Shown here piece after piece: positions 24,957 through 34,500 of a stretch of 39,269 nt of DNA. Numbering within the stretch: position 1 is the first letter of the stretch; every line of letters begins with the position of its first letter. This DNA comes from an uncultured Verrucomicrobiota bacterium (GTDB taxonomy: Bacteria; Verrucomicrobiota; Kiritimatiellia; CAJWTS01): assembly GCA_913047795.1 (NCBI GenBank), contig CAJWTS010000037.1, forward strand, positions 1-39,269, read 5' to 3'. The notes beneath the pieces are model-generated. The model worked only from the letters and a program-made list of their open reading frames with translations, searched no databases and had not been told where the DNA came from. The position numbers and the translations under genes were made by a program.

Positions 24957-27900
24957 ATGAGTGTGAGAACCAGAGCGTTTAGAGTTTCGATCGGAGCGGC
25001 AGCTACAGTGTGTATGCTGCTCTTTGTTGCACCGACCGCCCATGCGGTCTCGATTACGGCCACCTCGAACGGGACTTGGGACGACACGGCAACCTGGCTG
25101 CCCGCACAGGTGCCGGTTGTGGGCGACGCGGTATTCATTACCGGGTCGCGGCTGGTTACGGTCCCCGTGGGCGGCGCAGCCTTCGGGCAGTCGGGTGTTG
25201 CGAGTGAGTGGTCGTCCACGGTGAATCCCTTCTTGAGATTGGCCTCTGGTAACCTGGTGCACACCAACGGCAGCGTGCTGAATTGGACCTCGGCGTCCGG
25301 CACGCCGATCATCTCGCTGACTACACCTAACGACTTCATTAATATGGGCATCTTCAGCAACCGCGCAACGGTTTCGACCAAGTACATGGACCAGTCCGCG
25401 AATGCCTTCCTGATTAATGAAGGTACGTTCGACGTATCCGGCGGTGGCAACTGGTCTATTCGCAATACTGGCGGCGGTATCAGTAACCTCGTCGGCGCGC
25501 TGTTCTCCTCGAGTGGCAGCGGCATGACCCTTTCGGGTGACATCACTGATAAGGAGTTCGTGAATCTCGGTACGGTGCGCGCCGATGACAGTTCGACCTT
25601 GCGCATAAACATGAGCTATCGCGGCACGGGCGAGATCCAGGCGACCAACGACGGCATCGTCATGTTCCAGGATAGCACGCTGCCCAATGGAGGCTCGATC
25701 TTTTCCTCGCAGACCATCTTTCGTACGGGCGGCGGCGGCCAGATCCGGTTGGGCGGCGAGTTCACGTCAATCGAAGGCCGAATCATGGGCACCAGCAACG
25801 TCGTCTTGTACTCGGGCAGTTGGTTGGGCGACGGATCGCCCTCGTACATCGACGTTGACGGTGGTTCGCACGGCCTGCCTGAATTGGACATTGAAGGGCA
25901 CAACGGTATTCCGAACGTCTTCGGCGGCGGAAACGACATCCTCGAGTTCCGCAGCCCGATCCGGCATAACGGCAAGCAGGGCTACAACGGCGCCACAGGT
26001 TCGGGCTGGATCCGGAACGTGGTGGGCAACCGCTGGGTGATGCAGTCGAATACCTGGTACCTGCGCAACACCGGCGGCATCGAGAATCAGGGCCTGATCG
26101 AGGTTCGGGATCAGCATCTGTTCAATCATGACGGCGGCTCGGGCGGCGCGCTGAGCAACCTTGCCGGCGCCGTGTTCGTTCTCACCAGCGGAACGGGTTC
26201 GTATAGTTCGAACAATGACAACAAGTATTTCTATAACGCAGGTCTGTTGCTGGCGGACAACGGCTCCACGTTCAATATCGCAGGCGCCTTCCAGGACGCC
26301 GGCGGCACGCTGGCAGCCAGCAATAATGCTATCGTGAAGTTTACGGGTACCACCCGGGAGCGGTCCTGGCGGACCAACTCGATCTTCCGCACGGGCAGCG
26401 GCGGCCAGATCCGGTTGGGCGGCAAGATTGACGCGCTGACCGGGTTAGCCTCTGGTACTAGCAACACGCTGCTCCATGGGAGTTGGGTCGCCGGAAGTAC
26501 ACTCTCTTACATTGACTTCTCCAGCGGATCGCTGGGGAATGATTTCCTCGAGTGGCCGGGGTTTAATTCATCGCACACCATCGCCAGCGGCCGCGTCATG
26601 GAGTTCCGCTCCAAAATCCGGCATAACGGGGCGGGCGGTTACAACCTCTTTAGCAGCCCGGGCACGCTGCGTATCGTGTCCAACAACACCTTTTACGCGA
26701 CTAACAACCGGATCTACGTGCGTGGCGGATTGACCATCGAGAATCTGGGCACGATCGAGATGCAGGGCAACGGGTTCAACTTCTACATGGACTCTTCTTC
26801 CGGCCTGCTAACGAACGCCCCGGGCGCAACCTTGCTGGCGCTTAACAGCGGAAATTCGGTCTTCGGGACCGCGGTAAACCGTTTCTTCAAGAACGAGGGC
26901 ACGATCCGCGCGGATAACAACGGCTTATTGGCCGTGATTGCCAATTACCATTCTGATGCCGGGTCGATGATTGCCAGCAACAACGGCACGATCCAGTTTA
27001 CCTTGTCGTCCCATCTTGCGACCAACGTGTTCGGGACCAACACCACCTACGCGACGGGCGACGGCGGTAGGATCATGCTTGGCGGTCGATTTACCAGGAT
27101 CGGGGGCACCTATGTGGGCGACCCGTCGGATGCCAAGATCGTTCTGGAAGAAACACGCGCGTCGATGCCGACCTCGTACATCCAGGTCGTGGGCACCGAC
27201 TTGATTTGGAGCAACGTCACGGCCGGCGGTGCGAACTTCCTGCTGAACCAGAAGCGGGTGGAGGTGCACAATAACATCCTGTTCAATCCCAAGCAGAGCG
27301 CTGGTCACCAGTACATTACAGGCGCCTCGAGTGCGCCGCGCGGGACCTGGGTCCTGGCCGAGGGCAAGACGTTTACGCACCAGTCGGCGTCGCAGGTTTA
27401 CATCATGACCGGCGCCACGGTCGAGAATCGTGGTACGTTCCGGTTTAGGGCGGCAAGCGGGTCACAGAATATCGCGTTCATTGGAAGTCACGGAGAAACG
27501 TTTAATAACCTCGGAACGATCGAGATCACGAACGGAACGGCGGGCTTCATCAGCGCTTCGGCGAACGATACTTTCGACAACCAGGGCGCGCTTTTGATGA
27601 GCAGTTCGCAGGGCATCTTTAATGTCGACGTCGACCTGGATGTGCCGCAATACGTCAGCGGGTCCCAATCGCTCACGGGCGGCACCTGGCAGATCAAAGG
27701 CGAGCTGAACCTCGATCCGGCCAACAACCTGATCCATACGATCGACACGGACGCTGTTGTGCGCATGGTGACCAGGTATGCCGACTGGGAGGAACTCAAG
27801 GTTTCTACAGTGAACGGCACCTTCGGCTGCTACGATCGGTATGTCCTGGATACGAATACGATCACGATTGCCGGGACCTATGAAGTACGCATCGCGGATC

Positions 27901-28166
27901 CGGATGCACACGATACACTCGTGCGCACGGGTATTACGCTCGAGACCACGCCGACCCTGACCGGCGGTTCGGTGGATGTGGTTGACGGTGGCCTGACCAA
28001 CGGCGGACTCTTCACGATCATGACCTGGAGTGGGGGCGATGCGGCGGATATGAGCCTGGGTAACACGCCCAACAATGGCCTGCTCTATTTTATCTTTAAC
28101 AGCCCATCCAACGTGCAACTCAACGTGACACTGCCGCCGCAGGGCATGACGTTGGTTTTCGAATAG
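24957..28166 (+). CDS. Giant exported repeat protein B (paralogue of A)
   Basis: The start is ATG 24957, three bases after the previous stop. AAGGG abuts this ATG and is better spaced (6 bases) for the in-frame GTG at 24963, so the start is ambiguous by two residues; the MSV[KR] start shared with the next gene favours ATG. The product is 1069 aa with a signal peptide ending at TAHA. It has the same layout as protein A but is shorter. Repeat markers TGGGGQIRLGGEF, TGSGGQIRLGGKI and TGDGGRIMLGGRF fall near residues 257, 478 and 699, again ~220 apart. The C-module GLTNGGLFTIMTWSGGDAAD is nearly identical to protein A, and the tail is PQGMTLVFE. The protein is rich in Asn, Ser, Thr and Gly. A surface beta-helix is predicted. 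Confidence 0.88.
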   Translation: MSVRTRAFRVSIGAAATVCMLLFVAPTAHAVSITATSNGTWDDTATWLPAQVPVVGDAVFITGSRLVTVPVGGAAFGQSGVASEWSSTVNPFLRLASGNLVHTNGSVLNWTSASGTPIISLTTPNDFINMGIFSNRATVSTKYMDQSANAFLINEGTFDVSGGGNWSIRNTGGGISNLVGALFSSSGSGMTLSGDITDKEFVNLGTVRADDSSTLRINMSYRGTGEIQATNDGIVMFQDSTLPNGGSIFSSQTIFRTGGGGQIRLGGEFTSIEGRIMGTSNVVLYSGSWLGDGSPSYIDVDGGSHGLPELDIEGHNGIPNVFGGGNDILEFRSPIRHNGKQGYNGATGSGWIRNVVGNRWVMQSNTWYLRNTGGIENQGLIEVRDQHLFNHDGGSGGALSNLAGAVFVLTSGTGSYSSNNDNKYFYNAGLLLADNGSTFNIAGAFQDAGGTLAASNNAIVKFTGTTRERSWRTNSIFRTGSGGQIRLGGKIDALTGLASGTSNTLLHGSWVAGSTLSYIDFSSGSLGNDFLEWPGFNSSHTIASGRVMEFRSKIRHNGAGGYNLFSSPGTLRIVSNNTFYATNNRIYVRGGLTIENLGTIEMQGNGFNFYMDSSSGLLTNAPGATLLALNSGNSVFGTAVNRFFKNEGTIRADNNGLLAVIANYHSDAGSMIASNNGTIQFTLSSHLATNVFGTNTTYATGDGGRIMLGGRFTRIGGTYVGDPSDAKIVLEETRASMPTSYIQVVGTDLIWSNVTAGGANFLLNQKRVEVHNNILFNPKQSAGHQYITGASSAPRGTWVLAEGKTFTHQSASQVYIMTGATVENRGTFRFRAASGSQNIAFIGSHGETFNNLGTIEITNGTAGFISASANDTFDNQGALLMSSSQGIFNVDVDLDVPQYVSGSQSLTGGTWQIKGELNLDPANNLIHTIDTDAVVRMVTRYADWEELKVSTVNGTFGCYDRYVLDTNTITIAGTYEVRIADPDAHDTLVRTGITLETTPTLTGGSVDVVDGGLTNGGLFTIMTWSGGDAADMSLGNTPNNGLLYFIFNSPSNVQLNVTLPPQGMTLVFE
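25048..25150 (+). repeat. Near-identical DNA block shared with 21154-21256 (copy 2)
   Basis: This is the second copy of the 85-base identical block plus 17 matching bases after one mismatch. It covers the same codons in the paralogous gene. Confidence 0.9.
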
Positions 28167-28168
28167 GA
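28165..28168 (+). promoter_or_regulatory. AGGA ribosome-binding site overlapping the stop of protein B
   Basis: AGGA overlaps the TAG stop codon of the preceding gene and lies 5 bases before ATG 28174. It fixes the start of the next gene and implies coupled translation. Confidence 0.6.
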
Positions 28169-28173
28169 ATCTG

Positions 28174-31100
28174 ATGAGCGTAAAATATAGAATCGCGACT
28201 GTCGCCTGGCTGATGGCGGTGCTGGTAGCGGCACCGTTTGCCCTCGCGAACAATGCGTTCCCTTATGGTGAGTCGTTTGAGTCCTACACGAATAGCCATC
28301 AGATCGTCGACGAGGCGAACTGGTCGTCCGGTGTCAACACGGCCGGCGTGGTGGTGGTGGGGGACTACGTTGTCGATCGCTTGGCGAATTATCCCACGGG
28401 CGGCAAGTCGTTCCCGCTCAGCAGTGCCAATCACAGCAACATCCTGCGCATCCGCGCGGACCTGACGAATGGTGTAAACAGCTTCACGAATACGATCGTG
28501 GTGACCGACCTGATGATCTTTCCGTCGGTGGCCGTCGAAGAGCCGATCGGATCCAATATCTGGCAGTTCGCCGTGCACCTCTCTACAAACCAGAAACTGG
28601 CGATCTGGTACGAGAACCGGGAAGGGGCGCCCTTGAACGAATGGCTGATCCTGACCAATTGCCCGACGGTCTCGACGAGCGAATGGAGCCGCCTTTCTGT
28701 AACGAAGGATTATTCCAACAATTATTTCCAGGTACGCCTTAATGAGGCGGCGCCGTTCTCGGACGACAAGGGCTTCGGCTTCGGGGGTTCGGGTACGGCG
28801 GGCTCATGGTTCGCGATGGTCAATACCAACAATAGTTTCCTCTCGAGTTTGCACCTGCGCGGCGCGGCCACCTATCACGTCGACGATATTGCCGTGACCA
28901 ATCGGGGACTGACCTATAGCGGCGGCACGTTTTCGGAGGTTGCGGCAAACAACGGCGCAATCAACAATACAAGCCCGATTACGATCGCACTCGCGCACGC
29001 TGAATACGCCAGCACCAACAATGCGGATTTCGTAGCCGAGGGTCGGGTTAGCGTGGCTAATCTTCCTGCGGGGCTGACTGCCGTTGTCACGCGCACGGAC
29101 GCGACGACGCTCTCGGTCACGCTGATCGGCAGTGCATCGCCGCATACGGATTCCGACGGCGTCGGCAATCTGACTTTCACCTTCAATAGTAGTGCCTTCG
29201 AGGCCGGGCAGGCGGACAACGTGGTCGGGATCGTCAAGAATGATCTGGTGGTTGACCTGAATGATCCGCCGTCGGTCGGCTACAACAAGACATCCTTCGG
29301 TGAGGCGTCCGCCAATGACGGCTCGATCAATAATACCACTCCGATGATTATCACCCTGGCGGGTGAGACCTTTGCGGGCTCCGTGGGCGACGACTTCGTG
29401 GCGCAAGGCAAGATCACGGTAGCGAACCTGCCGACGGGGTTGATCGCGGTGATAACCAATACGACGCCCAGTAACCTGGTTGCCGTCTTGACCAGTGCGG
29501 CGAGTTCGCATGGACTATCAGACAGCATCGCGAATCTGACCTTCGCGTTTCAGGATACCGCCTTCACGGCCGTGGTGGCCGCAGACGTATTGAGTTCAAC
29601 GCGCAGCGATCTCAATGTGAATTTTGCCGATGCAAACACGCTGGTCTACAGCACCGCCATCTTTACGGAGAAGGACCCCAATGACGGGTCGGTGAATGGC
29701 GCGGTTATCTCGCTGCTATTGGATACATTCACGGGCAATAACGGGGACAACTTCGCGGTGGGTTCGACGGTCACTGTCGCCAATCTCCCGGCCGGTCTCG
29801 CTGTGGTCTTGAATCGGGACAGTGATTCGCAGTTGACGTTGACCTTCAGCGGTGCGGCTTCCGCGCATGCGGATATTGACGATATCGCGAACTTGACGTT
29901 CACATTCGGCAACATCGCATTCACCGGAGGCAGTGCTGCGGCGGTCTCGAACTCGGATCGCAGCGACCTGGATGTCGACTTCAATGATCAGCCGGTGATG
30001 GCCAGTAGCGGCGGCACCACCTACACGGAAGATGACGATAACGATGGCTCGATCGGCAATTCGCTTTCGATCGTGCTGACCAGTTCCACGGGCGAAGAGC
30101 TGACGGGCGGCAACGGCAGCGACTTTGTGGCCGACGGCAAGATCGCGGTCTCGAACGTGCCGCCCGGCCTAACCGCGGTGGTGACCAAGACCAGTCCGTC
30201 CAACCTGGTTTCCAGCCTGACCGGGAATGCGACGTCGCATGCCAACGCGAACAGCATCGCGGATCTCGCATTCCGGCTCCTGGATGCAGCCTTTACGCTG
30301 GCCGATGCTGACCAGGTTACCAATCCTGCCCTGACCAACGCGGTGGTTAACTTCAATGACCAGCCGGTAATGGCATATAGCGGATCGACCTTTTCAGAAT
30401 TGCACCTGGGAACGATCGACAATACGACGCCAATTGAGATTTCGCTAGCCAGTGCAACGGGTGAAAGCTTCACGGGTACCGATGGCGATGACTTCGTGGC
30501 GCTGGGGCGAATTGGCGTGAACAACCTGCCTGCGAATCTGACGGCCAGGATCGAGCGCATCAGCCCGGTTCTCTTGCGCGCGACATTGCTTGGCGCGGCC
30601 GTGCAACACGACGACTCGAACGATGTCAGCAACCTGAATTTTGCGTTCCAGAATGCAGCCTTCACCCTTGCGAATGCCGATCAGGTGGTAAACTACAGCA
30701 AGGGCAATCTGCAGGTTGATTTCGACGACATCACCTTTTTCGTGAATCCGGTGCCGTACGCGGAGTCGTTCGAGACGTATAGTGACGGGTTATTGATCGC
30801 CGGAACGAACGGGATCACGGGTTCGCCAACTGCCGGCGTCGTGACCACGCGTGTGGATGTTGTTAATGCACTGACAAACTACCCGGTCGGCGGCAAGTCC
30901 TTCCCGCTTGCGGATACGAACCATATGCAGGTGCTGAGCATCACGGCCGGGATCACGGACGAAATTCTGAGTGGCGACAAGGCCCGTATCTTCAGTGACA
31001 TGATGCTGCGTTTCAGTCAACGCGAACAGGTGCCGGATGGCAGCACGAACTACCAGTTCGCGTTTTACGTCTTTACGAACGACCTGTTTTACATCTGGCA

Positions 31101-31452
31101 CAACAACCATGGTGGCGCCGGGAATGAGTGGCTGCAGTTGACGAACGCGCCCACGATAAACTCGACCGACTGGCACCGTGTCACGATTGAACAGGATTAC
31201 AGTAATTTCATGTTCCAGGTTCGCCTTAGCGAGGCCGATCCGCTGTCCGACGCGAAGGGCTATGACGCGCCTGGCGGGAGTCAGCCGGGAAGCTGGTTCT
31301 TCATGGTCGATACGAACACGCCGTACATGAGCCGTATCCGCGCCTCGTCGGGTGAACCTTCCTATTTCGACGACATCGTCGTCAGCGGCAACCTGCCGAA
31401 CTTCCTGGTGGTTGATCTCTCGGCCAAGGCCACGCTGTTTCTCTTCAAGTAG
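28174..31452 (+). CDS. Giant exported protein with cadherin/Calx-beta-like repeats between two lectin-like domains
   Basis: The product is 1092 aa; a well-placed AGGA supports the ATG, 7 bases after the previous stop. A signal peptide ends at FALA. Residues ~25-245 form a beta-sandwich resembling concanavalin/LamG domains. Residues ~246-850 are five ~120-aa repeats with the signature YSGxTFxE, DFVAxGxIxVxNLPxGLTAV, LxGxAxxH, SNLTFxF and DLxVDFxD, an Ig-like cadherin/Calx-beta type. Residues ~856-1070 duplicate the first sandwich (FPYGESFESY versus VPYAESFETY; YPTGGKSFPL versus YPVGGKSFPL). It ends AKATLFLFK, like its neighbours' tails despite the different architecture. Repeats are rich in Asp, Ser and Thr, so Ca2+ binding and O-glycosylation are plausible. 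It is the last gene of the three-gene operon. Confidence 0.88.
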   Translation: MSVKYRIATVAWLMAVLVAAPFALANNAFPYGESFESYTNSHQIVDEANWSSGVNTAGVVVVGDYVVDRLANYPTGGKSFPLSSANHSNILRIRADLTNGVNSFTNTIVVTDLMIFPSVAVEEPIGSNIWQFAVHLSTNQKLAIWYENREGAPLNEWLILTNCPTVSTSEWSRLSVTKDYSNNYFQVRLNEAAPFSDDKGFGFGGSGTAGSWFAMVNTNNSFLSSLHLRGAATYHVDDIAVTNRGLTYSGGTFSEVAANNGAINNTSPITIALAHAEYASTNNADFVAEGRVSVANLPAGLTAVVTRTDATTLSVTLIGSASPHTDSDGVGNLTFTFNSSAFEAGQADNVVGIVKNDLVVDLNDPPSVGYNKTSFGEASANDGSINNTTPMIITLAGETFAGSVGDDFVAQGKITVANLPTGLIAVITNTTPSNLVAVLTSAASSHGLSDSIANLTFAFQDTAFTAVVAADVLSSTRSDLNVNFADANTLVYSTAIFTEKDPNDGSVNGAVISLLLDTFTGNNGDNFAVGSTVTVANLPAGLAVVLNRDSDSQLTLTFSGAASAHADIDDIANLTFTFGNIAFTGGSAAAVSNSDRSDLDVDFNDQPVMASSGGTTYTEDDDNDGSIGNSLSIVLTSSTGEELTGGNGSDFVADGKIAVSNVPPGLTAVVTKTSPSNLVSSLTGNATSHANANSIADLAFRLLDAAFTLADADQVTNPALTNAVVNFNDQPVMAYSGSTFSELHLGTIDNTTPIEISLASATGESFTGTDGDDFVALGRIGVNNLPANLTARIERISPVLLRATLLGAAVQHDDSNDVSNLNFAFQNAAFTLANADQVVNYSKGNLQVDFDDITFFVNPVPYAESFETYSDGLLIAGTNGITGSPTAGVVTTRVDVVNALTNYPVGGKSFPLADTNHMQVLSITAGITDEILSGDKARIFSDMMLRFSQREQVPDGSTNYQFAFYVFTNDLFYIWHNNHGGAGNEWLQLTNAPTINSTDWHRVTIEQDYSNFMFQVRLSEADPLSDAKGYDAPGGSQPGSWFFMVDTNTPYMSRIRASSGEPSYFDDIVVSGNLPNFLVVDLSAKATLFLFK

Positions 31453-31589
31453 CGGGTAAGCTGCGTGGGTTACATGGGCTGGACCTCTCGTCCGAATCCT
31501 GCCGGGTTCATCTATCGGCTATCTATATCGCCCGGTCCTGTCGTAATTGAATCCGTCAGGATTTAGAGAGCCAGTGGTATAATGTTCAA
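31453..31589. promoter_or_regulatory. Spacer before surface protein C with TATAAT box
   Basis: These 137 bases separate the operon from the fourth surface gene. AATCCTG (31495-31501) and CAGGATT (31557-31563) are complementary but 55 bases apart. TATAAT at 31578-31583 has a TTGAAT upstream, but the 25-base gap is too long for a standard promoter. If that TATAAT is a -10, transcription begins at the first ATG of the frame. Confidence 0.35.
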
Positions 31590-34500
31590 ATGGTGACTCC
31601 TGCGGAGATGAGGCCCGTTGGGTGTTTGTTCAGGCGGCATGCATCCAGGCCAGGCTTTGCACGCGGCTTCCGCTGTAAGGTTTCGATGGTTACGCTGTCT
31701 GCCGTTCTGATCTTCGTCCATTCCGCTTTCGCCGCCTCCATTACGCTTACCGCAACCGGTACCTGGGGCGACGCCGACGACTGGACGCCGAATCAAGTGC
31801 CGGGCGTTGGCGACGCGATCTTTATTGGTGCCGCCGGGAACTTCAGCGTGCGTGTCGTTTCGGGCGACGAGGCCTTCGGTGAATCGGGGACGGCCAGTGA
31901 ATGGTCCTCTCAGAGCAATCCATTCCTGCTGATGAACAACGGCAACCTGGTGCACACGAACGGAAGTGTGCTCAACTGGACTCCATCCGCCGGCACGCCG
32001 ATCCTCTCGCTCGGTACGCCCTACGACTTCATCAACAACGGTACGTTCAACGTCAGTGCGACGGTCGGCACCAAGTACATGGACCACGGGGTCGGTAGTT
32101 TCTTTCTGAACAAGGGCACGGTCAATCTGACCGGTGGCGGTACCTGGTTGATCCGTAACGGCAGCGGTGGGATCAGCAACCTCTTCGGCGCCCTCTTTGA
32201 GGCGAGTGGTGATGGCATGACGTTATCCGGGTCGTCGGCCGGGGAAGCGTTTTATAACACGGGCATCGTGCGGGCGGACGGTGCGAACTTTTGCATGTCA
32301 ATGACGTACAGGGGATTCGGAGAGATCCAAGCCACCAGCAATGGCGTCTTTCTTTTCAGCAGTACGTCACTCCCGGAGGATGGGGCCGAGGTGCCCAACA
32401 ACGCAACGCTGCGTACGGGGTCTGGGGGCCAGATTCGGCTCGGCGGAGAGTTCACATCGTTCGAGGGTATCATCGCGGGGGACAGCAATGTGGTTCTATG
32501 CGGACCAGGAATGTCCTGGGTCCCGGCGGCGGCGTTGTCGTTCATCGATATGACTGGTGGCACGGGCGGACGTGAAGCGCTCGATATTGAAGGGCGGAGC
32601 GTCATTCCCAATTTTGGAGGTGGAAGCCCGGTTCTCGAGTTCCGCAGTCCAATCCGGCACAACGGACGGCATGGTTACAACGGCCTGGCGGGGAATGGGT
32701 TGGTTCGCATTCCGGCCGACAACACCTGGAGCTTCGTTTCGAACACCTGGTACCTGCGCAATACGCCCGGGATCGAGAATCATGGGACGCTGGATTTTCG
32801 CAGTCCCCTTAAGATCAATCACGACGCTGGAAGCGGCGGCATCAGTAACCTGGCGGGAGCGACCATCATCGCCGCAAACGGCGTCGTGTCCTATGTTTCG
32901 AGCACCGATTCGCGGTACATCTACAATGCGGGCACGATTCTCGCCGACAGCAATTCCACCTTGAATCTAAACGGTGCGTACCACGACGGTGGGGGTATCC
33001 TGCTTGCAACCAACGGTGGGATTGTTCGCTTTGGAAGCACATCTGCCGGCAAGCATGTGTTGTATTCCAATACGATCTACCGCACCGGCAGCAGCGGAAA
33101 GATCCAGTTGGGTGGACGATTCTTCTCGTGGATCGGCAAGATGGATGGCGACAGCAACGTCGTGTTCGCCGGCGGGGTTTCGTATAGCCCGGTGGGGTCC
33201 CCGTCAGTGATCAATATAGATGGCGGGACAGGCGGGCGCGAGGAGCTCGACTGGGAGGGGCGGAGCGTGATTCCCGCTTTCGGTAACGGCAATGATGTGC
33301 TTGAGCTACATAGCCCCATTCGGCATGAAGGGCGACACGGCTACAACGGAATGAGCGGTGTCGGGTTGATTCGGAATGTAGCCGGCAATCGTTTTGTGAT
33401 GCAGTCCAATGTCTTTTACGTGCGTTGTGTCCCGGGCCTGGAGAACCTCGGAACGATCGATGTGCGGGATCAGCTTACGCTTTCAAATGATAATGACAAC
33501 TCGGGGACCAGTAACCAGGTCGGCGCGCTTTTTCTCGTGTCCAGGGGTAGTTGCGTGTGGAGCGGCGGCAGCTCCGATAGCCGTTACTTTTACAACGCGG
33601 GAACGGTGCTCGCGGACAGCAATTCGACGCTCAGTATTAGGACGAGTTACATCGATGGGGGAGGGTCGCTGATTGCGAGCAACGGTGCCTTGATCAGGTT
33701 CGATTCGACCAGCGTAGGTAAGCACGAATTGAACCCAACGACGAAGCTGATCACGGGAGGCGGAGGGCAGATCCGGCTCGGTGGTAAGATCGCCGAACTT
33801 CAGGGAACGATCGCCGGCACCAGTAACGTCGTGCTGCGCGGGGCGTTGTCCTTCGGCTCGCCTATCTCTTACATCGATATGAACGGCGGTACCGAGGGGC
33901 GGCGGCTCCTGGACTGGGTCGGAAACAATGCTACGCACAGCCCATCGATCGTCAGCAACGTACTCGAGTTGCGTTGTCCGATCCGGCATTTCGGCGTGCC
34001 CGGTTATCATCTCTTGAGCGGTGAGGGTAAAGTGCGCAACGTTGTGGACAATCTCTTCGTGATGACCAACAGTATATTCTACGTTCGCAGCAGGATGACC
34101 TTCGAGAATTTCGGGACGACGGAGGTGCATGGCCTGTCGTTCAATCTGGACTCACCTAGTGGCAGCAACGTGCCGCCGGCGATGGTGAATCAGCCGAGCG
34201 GACTATTAACGGCCACTCTGCGCACGACCACGATCAACGGTAGCGCTAAGCGCGCGTTCGAAAACTGGGGCCGCGTAGACGTGCGTTCGAATGCGACGCT
34301 CACTGTTGCCGCCAATACGCCCGTGCCGCAGTTCGACTGGACCAATGCGGCCATGACGGGCGGAACCTGGCAGGTGGCCGGGACGTTTAATTTTAATCCG
34401 GCCGATTCAAGGCCGATCAAAACAATCGGCCCGGATGCGAGTATCATCATGGAGGGGTTGAACCCGAGCTTTCCGGAGTTCGACGTCTCGACGGTGCTCG

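Noticed and set aside
21800..27100. Regular DNA repeats that might be a CRISPR array
   Set aside because: The repeats are hundreds of bases apart, in frame and imperfect; they encode the protein repeat motifs.
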